Shown here piece by piece: positions 48,097-56,618 of a DNA stretch of 64,000 nucleotides. The notes under the pieces were generated by a model. It was not told the DNA's origin, did no database searches, and saw only the letters and a list, made by a program, of their open reading frames with translations. A program made the translations under genes and the position numbers. Position 1 is the stretch's first letter. Every line of letters starts with the position of its first letter. The stretch is taken from positions 930,001 through 994,000 of the forward strand of contig NZ_CP037948.1 of assembly GCF_004358425.1 (NCBI RefSeq). The letters are read 5' to 3'. The stretch is from Qipengyuania sediminis. Lineage in GTDB: Bacteria > Pseudomonadota > Alphaproteobacteria > Sphingomonadales > Sphingomonadaceae.

Positions 48097-48576
48097 CTAA
48101 AGTTCCGCGGCGCCCCACAAACGCTTCTGCTCCACCCAGCCATCCTGCGCGCCGACGATGAAGCGGCAACGGCCGGCATTGCATTCGCGCAGTTTGCCGA
48201 CCACGCCCGCGGCGACGAACCATTTGACGGCCGCCCCCGGCCCCGGCCCATCGCGCATCGCGACCGGGCGCCCGCCGGTCACGATCGCGCCGCGCTCGGG
48301 GCTCAAGAGGCGTGAGGCGACCCAGCCCTTGGACCCCGCCGGGTCCTGCACCAGCCGCCAGCTTTCATGAACCCGCAGCACCTTCACGGGCAGGCCCGGG
48401 CGCTTGTAGACCCAGCTGATCGGGTAGTCCGCGCTCGGCCCCACGCGCATGTTGAGCTGGCGCGCGCTGTCGCGGATGGTTGCCCAATACGGAACCTCGC
48501 GGTCCTGCGCGGAGGCGGGGCCCGCGAGGGCAACGGCAAGGATGCTGCCGAAGATAAAGGCGAGACCGGGGCGCAT
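48097..48576 (-). CDS. Secreted SH3-like domain protein
   Basis: 159 residues with a signal peptide (MRPGLAFIFGSILAVALAGP, cleavage near ASAQ). The mature part holds two SH3-like stretches: LNMRVGPSADYPISWVYKRP with a W at the domain core and WRLVQDPAGSKGWVASRLLS, then a second (PVAMRDGPGPGAAVKWFV...GWVEQKRLWGAAEL). Such domains bind cell-wall peptides or form part of cell-envelope enzymes; the partner is unknown. It is convergent with the lipoprotein gene and upstream of nothing obvious. Confidence 0.82.
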   Translation of the reverse strand: MRPGLAFIFGSILAVALAGPASAQDREVPYWATIRDSARQLNMRVGPSADYPISWVYKRPGLPVKVLRVHESWRLVQDPAGSKGWVASRLLSPERGAIVTGGRPVAMRDGPGPGAAVKWFVAAGVVGKLRECNAGRCRFIVGAQDGWVEQKRLWGAAEL

Positions 48577-48630
48577 GACCGGGGCGGCGGGTTACCGCTC
48601 GCGGCCCCCCTTGGCAACATCGCGCACCCG

Positions 48631-48843
48631 CTACTGGTCCCGTTTCGGATTTGTCGTTTCGGCCTTCGCGCCCCGCGCCGCGCGATACGCCGCGAAGGCC
48701 AGTGCGCCGCCGATCAGAAGGCCCACAAGCCCCGCGCCCGGGGCATCGTCGGCATGACCGATCGCGAGACCCACGCGGGCAATCAGCATGGCTTCGGCAA
48801 ACAGGAAGATCGGGACGAAGCGGCTGCGGCGTGGCGTCGACAT
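48631..48843 (-). CDS. Small membrane protein, unknown
   Basis: About 70 residues from ATG 48843 (MSTPRRSRFVPIFLFAEAML). A longer frame from 48897 adds an unlikely N-terminal extension. It has two hydrophobic helices (about 9-28 and 36-54) and a charged C-terminal tail (RAARGAKAETTNPKRDQ). No recognised family. Confidence 0.6.
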   Translation of the reverse strand: MSTPRRSRFVPIFLFAEAMLIARVGLAIGHADDAPGAGLVGLLIGGALAFAAYRAARGAKAETTNPKRDQ

Positions 48844-48962
48844 GGCGCGGAGCTGTGACGGGTCGCGGCGTGAAAGGCATGAGCGCGATGTCAGCATCGA
48901 ATGAAATCCCCATCCGGCGGAGCGCTTGACCGTCCCCGTCCCCCCGGCCTAGCGCGCGGCGC

Positions 48963-49991
48963 ATGCCCGCGCTCGCAATGCCCCTCGGCCGCACTCCGCG
49001 CGTCGTCGTCACGCGTCATCTCCTGCCCGAGGTCGAGGCGCGGCTCGCCGAGCTGTTCGACGCGAGACTCAACCCCGGGGATGCCCCGCTTGCCCGCGAG
49101 GCGCTCGCGGCCGCCATGCAAGGCTGCGACGTCCTCGTCCCGACCGTGACCGATCGCATCGATGCCGCGCTGATCGCGGCGGCGGGGCCCGATCTGCGGC
49201 TCATCGCCAGCTTCGGCACCGGCACAGACCACATCGACCTCGCCGCGGCGGCTGCGCGCGGGATCATCGTCACCAACACGCCCGGCGTCTTCACCGACGA
49301 TACGGCCGATATCGCAATGGAAATGATCATCGGCCTCCCTCGCCGGGTGCGCGAGGGCATCGCGATGGTCCGGCGCGGGGCATGGACGGGTTGGACCCCC
49401 ACCGCGCTCCTCGGCGTGAAGCTCGCGGGCAAGGTCCTCGGCATCGTCGGCATGGGCCGCATCGGCCAGGCAGTCGCGCACCGTGCGCGGACCTTCGGTT
49501 TCGAGATCGCCTATCACAACCGCAAACCCCTGCCCGCGGCGGTCGAGCGCATGCTCGGCGCGCGCTATGTGCCCGATCTCGACGCGCTGGTGGCGGAGGC
49601 CGATGTCCTCACGCTCCACTGCCCCGCCACGCCCGAGACGCGCCGTCTGCTGGATGCCCGCCGCATCGCGCTGATGAAGCCGGGCGCGGCGCTTGTGAAC
49701 ACCGCGCGGGGCGATTTGATCGACGAGGAGGCGCTGATCGCCGCCCTTATTTCGGGAAGTCTCAGCGGCGCCGGGCTCGACGTCTATGCCAACGCGCCTC
49801 ATGTCGACCCGCGCCTCATCGCTCACCCCAATGTCATGGCCCTTCCCCACATTGGCAGCGCTACCCGCGAAGGACGCGCGGAAAGCGGTCACCGGGTCGT
49901 CGCCAATATCAAGGCCTGGGCGGACGGGCACCGGCCACCGGACCAGGTACTGAGCGCGTTCTCGGGCGGGGCCCTAGGTATAAACCCATAG
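48963..49991 (+). CDS. D-isomer-specific 2-hydroxyacid dehydrogenase
   Basis: A 342-residue NAD(P)-dependent oxidoreductase of the glyoxylate/hydroxypyruvate reductase type. The Rossmann motif is GIVGMGRIGQAVA (near residue 160), with the catalytic Arg in VNTARGDLIDEEALI and the His in LPHIGSATREG. Substrate specificity is not resolvable from sequence. ATG 48963 and 48978 are both possible. Confidence 0.92.
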   Translation: MPALAMPLGRTPRVVVTRHLLPEVEARLAELFDARLNPGDAPLAREALAAAMQGCDVLVPTVTDRIDAALIAAAGPDLRLIASFGTGTDHIDLAAAAARGIIVTNTPGVFTDDTADIAMEMIIGLPRRVREGIAMVRRGAWTGWTPTALLGVKLAGKVLGIVGMGRIGQAVAHRARTFGFEIAYHNRKPLPAAVERMLGARYVPDLDALVAEADVLTLHCPATPETRRLLDARRIALMKPGAALVNTARGDLIDEEALIAALISGSLSGAGLDVYANAPHVDPRLIAHPNVMALPHIGSATREGRAESGHRVVANIKAWADGHRPPDQVLSAFSGGALGINP

Positions 49992-50036
49992 CCGGGGCGG
50001 AGGGCGGCGCTATGCATCGGGCCGGTAACGAAGGCC

Positions 50037-51851
50037 ATGGCTGGAGCAGGCAAAGGGCGGGGAACGAGCAGGGTTAAGCTGCGTATCACATTGTATACGC
50101 TGGCTTTCTTTCTTGTGACAGCGGTCACGATCCTATTTACGCGCCATGGCGGAGGGCTTGCGCTGGTGTGGCTGGGCACCGCAATCGCGGCGGCGTTGCT
50201 GATCGACCTGCCCAGGAGGGCCTGGCCCCCCGCCCTTGCCGCCATTGCCGCGGCCAGCACGATCGCGACCGCAGCCTTCGGGTTGGGACCCGTACTGGCC
50301 TTGCCGCTGGCATCCGTGAACGTCCTCGAAGCCTATCTCGTGGCGCGGCTGCTGCTCCATATCCGGCCCAAGCGCGACTGGTTCGACAGCGTCGGCGGCC
50401 TCGTCGCCTTCATGGTGATCGGCGGCCTCGCCGTGCCCGGGGCGGCCGCCTGGCCGGGCGCGTGGGCGGTCAGCCAGGTCGCTCCGGGCACTCTGCTGCA
50501 CCATGTCGAGAGCTGGTGGGCGGCGCATGCGCTCGGCACCATGATCGGGCTGCCGATGATGCTGATCATGACCAGCGCGCAATTCGGCGCCTGGGAGCGG
50601 TGGCCGGCCCGCCGCATGGTGGAGCTCGCCGGGCACTTGGTGCTGATCGGTGCGGTCGCGACCTTTGCGATCGGCAAGTCGGCCCTGCCGCTGTTGTTCC
50701 TCCCCGCCCTGCCGCTGCTGCTCGCCGCGTTCCGCACGGGGCGCGAGGGCGCGGTGCTGGGAACGCTGGTCATCGCCGCGGCGGCGGTGGCGTCCATGCA
50801 CTCCCCCGCCTCCCCGCTCGCCGCTTTCGCGCTCGATACCCCGGCAAAGGCGCTGTTCGTGCAGTTCTACCTCGCCACGCTGTCTCTCATGGCGATCCCC
50901 ATCTCGGTGGCCTTGCGCCAGCATCAGCTGCTGATCGCCGAGCTCAACGGCCGCAAGGCGCTGACGCGCCTGGTGGCGGACCACGCCGACGTGGCGTTGC
51001 TGAACCTGAGCCCGCGCGGCAGCATCCGCTACGCTTCCCCCGCCGCGGCCCAGCTCGGGGAAGCGGACGAAGGCATCGAAGGCATCGAACTCGCCCGCCT
51101 GTTCGACCCGCTCGACGAAGCCCTGGTGCGCGAAAGCCTGGTGGAAGCCGCGCGCCAGCCCGGCGAAACCGTTACCTTCGAACGGCCGGTCCTGCGGGGA
51201 GACAATCAGCTCTGGCTGGAGGCGCGCATCTGCGCCGTGCCGGCGGAGTCGCAGGGCCCGGCCGCGCCAAGCTATGCCGTGACCCTGCGCGACATAACCG
51301 CACGCAAACAGGCCGAGCTGGCGGCTTTCGAGGCTGCGGACACCGATCTCCTCACCGGCCTTCCCAACCGCCGCGCGCTGATGCGCCATCTCGACCGCGC
51401 GCTCGCTCATGCCCGGCGCCGCCCCTTCGCGCTCGCCATCGTCGATCTCGACCACTTCAAGGCGATCAACGACACGCATGGCCATAACGTGGGCGACAGT
51501 GCTCTGTGCGAGGTCGCGGGCGCGATGCGGCGGCTGACGGGACCTGGGCAGCTGTTTGCCCGGCTGGGGGGCGAGGAATTCGCGCTCGTCGCCGCGGATG
51601 CAGAGGGGGCGGCAAGGGCGTGCGAGGGGCTGCGCCGCGCCATCGCCGCGCTGATGCCGGTCGGTGCTGATGGCCAGCGCTTCCGCCTCACCGCCAGTAT
51701 CGGGCTGCTGAGGATCGACGCCCCGATGACCACTGGCGAGGCGCTGGAGGCCGCCGACCGGCTGCTCTACCGCGCGAAAAGCCAAGGGCGCGACCGCGTG
51801 GTGACACCCGCGACCGCAGCGCACTCCGACGCGGCACGACAAGCGGCGTAG
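50037..51851 (+). CDS. MASE1-PAS-GGDEF diguanylate cyclase
   Basis: A 604-residue membrane protein with an N-terminal MASE1 domain of eight or so TM helices (about 10-295). A PAS-like domain follows (about 310-415), then GGDEF (about 430-595). The active-site loop is RLGGEEFALV, expected to be active, and VDLDHFKAINDTHGHNVGD precedes it. No inhibitory RxxD site is visible just upstream of it. It would make cyclic di-GMP in response to a membrane signal. Standing alone, it is followed by a barrel protein on the other strand. Confidence 0.93.
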   Translation: MAGAGKGRGTSRVKLRITLYTLAFFLVTAVTILFTRHGGGLALVWLGTAIAAALLIDLPRRAWPPALAAIAAASTIATAAFGLGPVLALPLASVNVLEAYLVARLLLHIRPKRDWFDSVGGLVAFMVIGGLAVPGAAAWPGAWAVSQVAPGTLLHHVESWWAAHALGTMIGLPMMLIMTSAQFGAWERWPARRMVELAGHLVLIGAVATFAIGKSALPLLFLPALPLLLAAFRTGREGAVLGTLVIAAAAVASMHSPASPLAAFALDTPAKALFVQFYLATLSLMAIPISVALRQHQLLIAELNGRKALTRLVADHADVALLNLSPRGSIRYASPAAAQLGEADEGIEGIELARLFDPLDEALVRESLVEAARQPGETVTFERPVLRGDNQLWLEARICAVPAESQGPAAPSYAVTLRDITARKQAELAAFEAADTDLLTGLPNRRALMRHLDRALAHARRRPFALAIVDLDHFKAINDTHGHNVGDSALCEVAGAMRRLTGPGQLFARLGGEEFALVAADAEGAARACEGLRRAIAALMPVGADGQRFRLTASIGLLRIDAPMTTGEALEAADRLLYRAKSQGRDRVVTPATAAHSDAARQAA

Positions 51852-51901
51852 GATGCCGATTGCGACACAATGGCGTGAGATCGCGGCTGCAGACAAGTCA
51901 A

Positions 51902-51931
51902 GCGGGGCAGGCCGCGTGCGACCCACCCCGC
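51902..51931. terminator. Weak stem-loop between convergent genes
   Basis: GCGGGG at 51902-51907 pairs with CCCCGC at 51926-51931 across an 18-nt loop in the 102-bp region between two convergent stops. There is no U-tract, so confidence is low. Confidence 0.25.
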
Positions 51932-51953
51932 CCCCCAACCTTTAACGGAACGC

Positions 51954-52676
51954 CTAGAAGGTGAACCGGACGCCCGCGCTGAAGGTATTGGTCTCCAGTT
52001 TGCCCAATTCGAATCCGCTGGATTCGTCGTATTCGATTTCCGTGCTGCTAACTTGCCGGTGGCGGAAATCGAGAGAAAGGGCCGCGCTCGGCGAGACATT
52101 GAAGGCGAGCCCGGCGCCGATCTGCCAGGCGAACTTGCCCTCGCCTTCCCCGTCGAGCTCGAAGCCCGCTATCCCGAGGCCACCCCCCGCATAGGGCGTA
52201 ATGACGGAGCCGATCGGCAGATCGAGCCAGAGATTGGCCATGGCGGAAAGCTGGCGCACGCGTGATCCATCGAATTCGAAGGTGTTGCCGCTACCCCCGC
52301 AGGTATCGACCTCGAGGAAATCGCAAATGTCGGCGCGGTCCTGAGCGGTCAGATTGACCGCAGTGCCGTTCAGCGTGTCGATGGTCAGCGCGCTGATCTT
52401 GTTGCGCGAATAATCGATCTCCAGGTCGGTACGCACCGTTCCGAAGTCATAGCCCAGCACACCCCCGAAGGAGGCGGCGCTGTCCGTGTCGATCTGGCCT
52501 CCAGCGCTATCGGCGCCGTCGTTGTATACGATCTCGGCGTCGCTGATCGATGCGATGCCGACATCGGCGCCGATGTAGAAACCGGTCCCATCCGCGACGT
52601 CCTGAGCCAGCAGAGTTTGGGGCGCGGCAAGCATTAACAGCGCGCAGGCCCCACCGGCAATTTGCGTAGTACTCAT
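51954..52676 (-). CDS. Outer-membrane beta-barrel protein, opacity/porin-like
   Basis: A 240-residue exported protein starting at ATG 52676 with GAGGGGAA upstream. A signal peptide (MSTTQIAGGACALLMLAAPQ, cut near LLAQ) precedes an eight-strand-type barrel pattern, with GFYIGADVGIAS at the mature start, Gly-rich turns and a final aromatic strand ending SAGVRFTF, which fits the C-terminal Phe barrel signature. Two Cys (CDFLEVDTCGG) probably form a disulphide in an extracellular loop. Function unknown; porin or adhesin role possible. Confidence 0.85.
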   Translation of the reverse strand: MSTTQIAGGACALLMLAAPQTLLAQDVADGTGFYIGADVGIASISDAEIVYNDGADSAGGQIDTDSAASFGGVLGYDFGTVRTDLEIDYSRNKISALTIDTLNGTAVNLTAQDRADICDFLEVDTCGGSGNTFEFDGSRVRQLSAMANLWLDLPIGSVITPYAGGGLGIAGFELDGEGEGKFAWQIGAGLAFNVSPSAALSLDFRHRQVSSTEIEYDESSGFELGKLETNTFSAGVRFTF

Positions 52677-52835
52677 GATATTCCCCTCATCCTCGAAATA
52701 GCGCGCAGAGTTAAAGCGCAACGACTGGTATCCTCTAGCAATACGGTGTCCCATGACCTTTCACGGTTCACCTCATACCAGCGGCCGGACTTCGGATAGG
52801 ATGCCCGATGCACGGCGAATATCGCCATTTGTAGG

Positions 52836-52854
52836 GTCACCTGCGGTGGGTGAC
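52836..52854. promoter_or_regulatory. Inverted repeat operator candidate upstream of LuxR-type gene
   Basis: GTCACC at 52836-52841 and GGTGAC at 52849-52854 are perfect inverted arms around a 7-nt spacer, about 65 bp upstream of the regulator start. It could be an operator for the LuxR-type protein or a neighbour regulator. No direct evidence. Confidence 0.4.
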
Positions 52855-52918
52855 GACCAGGCCCCGTGCGTTCCGGACGAATTCCGCTAGTCCATGCGCA
52901 GACTGAGGGGATGGTCGC

Positions 52919-54787
52919 GTGCATAAACTGCCTTTTACGCCGGTGGTGCAGCGGTTGCTGGATGATCCGGACGACTTTCTCGACCGCATCCGCAGCGATG
53001 CGGCGGGGTTTGCCGAGGAGGTACTGGAGGAGGAAGGGCCGGCCACCCCGCCAAGTGGGGTCATCCCGACGCTCGGCTCGATCGCGATCGCGGTGTTCGA
53101 TACCGACGGGGTGCTGGTCCATCATGTGATTCCGGACTGGTGGCCTGGCGATTATCCGATTGCGGAGCTGCGCGAATCGCTGCCGGCGCCGGACGGGGGC
53201 GCGCGGTTGCAGTTCATTCGCACGCCGCAGGGGCGCTATCTGCGAGCGGTCTGCGTCACCGGGCGTGAAGCGGCGGGCTGGAACCTGCCCTATGCGACAC
53301 GCGAAAGCGTCAGGGCGCATCCCGAAAGTCATCTGCTGCTGGGGGTCGATGCCAGCTGGCCTTCGCGCGCCCTTGCGGCGGCCACGATGAGCTTCGGCCT
53401 CAACGGCCTGCAACGCAAGGCAGTGCTCGCCGTCTTGCAGACCGGCAACGGGCGCGAGGCGGCGGCCGCGCTCAAGCTATCGTACGCGACGGTGCGCGAA
53501 GCGTTGAGCGAAACCGCACGCCTGATGCGTGCTCCGAACCTGCCGGCAGTGATCCGCCGCGTGGTGGAAACGTCCTTCGGCATCCTGCCCAGCAATTTCG
53601 ACAGCGCCGCGGAGCTCGCCGGATGGCTGCCGCTGACCATGCGGCAATGCCAGATCTGCGAGCTTATCGCCGAAGGCGTCAGCCGGCAGGCGACCGCCAG
53701 CGCCATGCGCATCAGCCCGGCGGTGGTGAAGAAGGAGCTGGAGCAGATCTTCGCCGTGCTCTCCGTCTCCTCGGCCGCGGAGCTCGCGCGGACCTGGGTC
53801 GAGGCGAAGGCGCTGCGCCAGATCTCGCGTTCGACCGATACGCCGCTGGGCTTTTTCGACCCCTTGGTCGAGCCGACCCATTTCCTGCCGCGCGCCGACG
53901 ATCGGCAAGTCATCGCCTGGAGCGATTACGGGCCGTCGTCGGGCAGGCCGGTGCTGGTCGTGCACAGCAACTGGACCTGCCGCGCGGTGCCCCGGCCTTT
54001 CGTTCTGCAATTGCAGGCCGCGGGGTGGCGGCCCATCGCCATCGATCGCCCCGGGTTCGGATCAACGCACCCCGGCACGATATCGGTCATGCGCCCCTTC
54101 GATCAGGCCATTGCCGATACGCTCGACGTCCTCAACCGCCTGAAGATCGATCGCATCCCCGTCGTCGCGCGGCGCGGGGCCCATTTCACCACTGCGCTCA
54201 AGGCGCGGCTGGGCAAGCGCATTGGCCCGGTGCTGATGGTATCCCCCAATCCGCCGACCCGCGACGCCGGGCGCAGGACCGGGATCGTGGGGGTGATCAA
54301 GGAAGCCTTCTATCGCTCGCCCCAGCTGATCGAATTCTATTTTCGCGTCGTCACCGCCCAGCTCTCTTTCGAACGCATGGAGAAGCTGACGCGCGCGATT
54401 TGCGCGGGCAGCCCGCCGGATGAGGCTCTGTGCGACGATGAGCAGTTCATTCGCGACCGCTTCAAGGCGATCCGGCCGTTTTCGACCGGCAATCTCAAGG
54501 GCGCGATCGTCGAAGAAACGATCATCTCGCGCAATCTGGCGAGCTTCGAGCCGATGCCGTGCGAGGATTGCATGATCGTGCAGGGCCATCACGACAATCA
54601 TTACGCCTATGACGAGGTAATCGAATTCTGGTCGGCGATCTGGCCCAGGGCGACGCTGATCGGGGTGGAGGATGCCGGCCAGTTCATGACTTCGAGCCAC
54701 CCCCAGTTGCTCGTCGACCTGCTCGACCAGCTTACCGGCAATGACAAGGGCGCGCCTACTCCTCCCCCATCCTCAGCGCCGCGATGA
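52919..54787 (+). CDS. LuxR-type regulator fused to an inactive alpha/beta-hydrolase fold
   Basis: A 622-residue fusion with GTG start at 52919, GAGGGGA 7 nt upstream. Residues 1-150 form an unrecognised sensory-looking domain. Two helix-turn-helix-like segments follow: 160-205 ([17 protein letters not shown], degenerate) and 238-292 ([17 protein letters not shown]...[14 protein letters not shown], LuxR-like). An alpha/beta-hydrolase fold covers about 325-605. The nucleophile elbow reads VARRGA with Arg419 in place of Ser; the His position is Gln588 (DAGQF) while Asp559 remains. It is therefore unlikely to be an enzyme. Its tail overlaps lepA by 32 bp. Confidence 0.8.
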   Translation: MHKLPFTPVVQRLLDDPDDFLDRIRSDAAGFAEEVLEEEGPATPPSGVIPTLGSIAIAVFDTDGVLVHHVIPDWWPGDYPIAELRESLPAPDGGARLQFIRTPQGRYLRAVCVTGREAAGWNLPYATRESVRAHPESHLLLGVDASWPSRALAAATMSFGLNGLQRKAVLAVLQTGNGREAAAALKLSYATVREALSETARLMRAPNLPAVIRRVVETSFGILPSNFDSAAELAGWLPLTMRQCQICELIAEGVSRQATASAMRISPAVVKKELEQIFAVLSVSSAAELARTWVEAKALRQISRSTDTPLGFFDPLVEPTHFLPRADDRQVIAWSDYGPSSGRPVLVVHSNWTCRAVPRPFVLQLQAAGWRPIAIDRPGFGSTHPGTISVMRPFDQAIADTLDVLNRLKIDRIPVVARRGAHFTTALKARLGKRIGPVLMVSPNPPTRDAGRRTGIVGVIKEAFYRSPQLIEFYFRVVTAQLSFERMEKLTRAICAGSPPDEALCDDEQFIRDRFKAIRPFSTGNLKGAIVEETIISRNLASFEPMPCEDCMIVQGHHDNHYAYDEVIEFWSAIWPRATLIGVEDAGQFMTSSHPQLLVDLLDQLTGNDKGAPTPPPSSAPR

Positions 54788-56573
54788 ACGCCTCCTGCGG
54801 GATCGACACGTTGCCATATTCCCGCATCCGCGCTTTCCCCTTCTTCTGCTTCTCGAGCAGCTTCTTCTTGCGCGTGATGTCCCCGCCATAGCACTTCGCG
54901 GTAACATCCTTCCGCAGCGCGGCGATCGTCTCCCTTGCGATCACCTTGCCGCCGATCGCGGCCTGGATGGGCACCTTGAACAGATGGCGCGGGATGAGGT
55001 CCTTGAGACGTTCGCACATGCCGCGGCCGCGCGCCTCGGCGTTGGCGCGGTGGACGATCATGCTCAGCGCGTCGACCGGCTCGTTGTTGACCAGGATGCT
55101 CATCTTCACGAGGTCGCCCTCGCGCAGGCCGATCGGCTCGTAATCGAAGCTGGCGTAGCCGCGGCTGATGCTCTTCAGCCTATCGTAGAAGTCGAACACC
55201 ACCTCGTTCAGCGGCAGCTCGTAGCTCACCTGCGCGCGGCCGCCCACATAGGTGAGCCCGGTCTGGATGCCGCGCCGGTCCTGGCACAGCTTGAGGATGG
55301 GGCCGAGATATTCGTCGGGGGTGTAGATCGTCGCCTTGATCCACGGCTCCTCCACGCTGTCGATGCGGTTCTGGTCGGGCCAGTCGGCGGGGTTGTGGAG
55401 CATCATCTCGCGCGCATCGTCGGTCCGGCTCTTGGATAGCTGGAGGCGGTATTCGACGCTGGGGGCGGTGGTGATGAGGTCGAGATCGTATTCGCGGCTG
55501 AGGCGTTCCTGGATGATCTCGAGGTGGAGGAGGCCGAGGAAGCCGGCGCGGAAGCCGAAGCCCAGCGCGGCGCTGCTCTCCATCTCGAAGGAGAAGCTGG
55601 CATCGTTCAGGCGCAGCTTGGCGATGCTCTCGCGCAGCTTCTCGAAATCGGCGGCGTCGACCGGGAAGAGGCCGCAGAAGACCACCGGCTGCACTTCCTT
55701 GTAGCCGGGCAGCGCCTCCTTCGCGCCGCCCTTCACGGTCGTGATGGTGTCGCCGACGCGGGCCTGCTCGACCTCCTTGATCTGCGCGGTGATGAAGCCG
55801 ATCTCGCCCGCCGCGATTTCGGGCAGGTCGATCCGCTTCGGCGTAAAGGCGCCGACGCGGTCGACCAGGTGGTCGGTGCCGCCCTGCATGAACCGGACGT
55901 GGAGGCCCTTCTTGATCACCCCGTCGATGACGCGCACCAGGATGACGACGCCGAGATAGGGATCGTACCAGCTATCGACGAGGCTGGCCTTGAGCGGCGC
56001 CGCGCGGTCGCCCCTGGGAGGCGGGATCTTGGCGACGACGGCCTCCAGCACGTCCTCGATGCCGATACCCGATTTCGCGCTGGTGAGCACGGCTTCGCTG
56101 GCGTCGATGCCGATGATGTCCTCGATCTCGGCGCGGACCTTCTCGGGCTCGGCGGCCGGGAGGTCGATCTTGTTGATGATTGGAACGATTTCGTGATCGT
56201 GCTCGATCGATTGGTAAACATTCGCGAGCGTCTGCGCCTCCACCCCCTGCGCCGCATCCACCACCAGCAGCGCCCCCTCGCAGGCGGCAAGCGAGCGCGA
56301 GACTTCGTAGGCGAAGTCGACATGGCCGGGGGTGTCCATGAGGTTGATCTCATAGGTCAGCCCATCGCGCGCGATGTATTCCAGCCGTACCGTCTGCGCC
56401 TTGATAGTGATCCCCCGCTCGCGCTCGATATCCATATTGTCGAGCACCTGCTCGCTCATCTCGCGTTCGGAAAGGCCCCCCGTCGCCTGGATCAGCCGAT
56501 CGGCTAAGGTGCTCTTTCCATGGTCAATATGTGCGATTATGGATAGATTGCGGATGCGGGAGATGTCGGTCAT
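54756..56573 (-). CDS. lepA: Elongation factor 4 (LepA)
   Basis: Ribosome-bound GTPase affecting translocation and 30S biogenesis. The 605-residue protein has G1 in [15 protein letters not shown]3 in DTPGHVDF and G4 in NKIDLP. The C-terminal LepA-specific domain ([19 protein letters not shown] to [15 protein letters not shown]) is complete. Its 3' end lies over the last 32 bp of the convergent LuxR-type gene. Confidence 0.98.
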   Translation of the reverse strand: MTDISRIRNLSIIAHIDHGKSTLADRLIQATGGLSEREMSEQVLDNMDIERERGITIKAQTVRLEYIARDGLTYEINLMDTPGHVDFAYEVSRSLAACEGALLVVDAAQGVEAQTLANVYQSIEHDHEIVPIINKIDLPAAEPEKVRAEIEDIIGIDASEAVLTSAKSGIGIEDVLEAVVAKIPPPRGDRAAPLKASLVDSWYDPYLGVVILVRVIDGVIKKGLHVRFMQGGTDHLVDRVGAFTPKRIDLPEIAAGEIGFITAQIKEVEQARVGDTITTVKGGAKEALPGYKEVQPVVFCGLFPVDAADFEKLRESIAKLRLNDASFSFEMESSAALGFGFRAGFLGLLHLEIIQERLSREYDLDLITTAPSVEYRLQLSKSRTDDAREMMLHNPADWPDQNRIDSVEEPWIKATIYTPDEYLGPILKLCQDRRGIQTGLTYVGGRAQVSYELPLNEVVFDFYDRLKSISRGYASFDYEPIGLREGDLVKMSILVNNEPVDALSMIVHRANAEARGRGMCERLKDLIPRHLFKVPIQAAIGGKVIARETIAALRKDVTAKCYGGDITRKKKLLEKQKKGKARMREYGNVSIPQEAFIAALRMGEE

Positions 56574-56618
56574 GCGCGGAGGCGCATAGCCGGGCGCTCA
56601 CGACCCGCCAAGCGCGGC

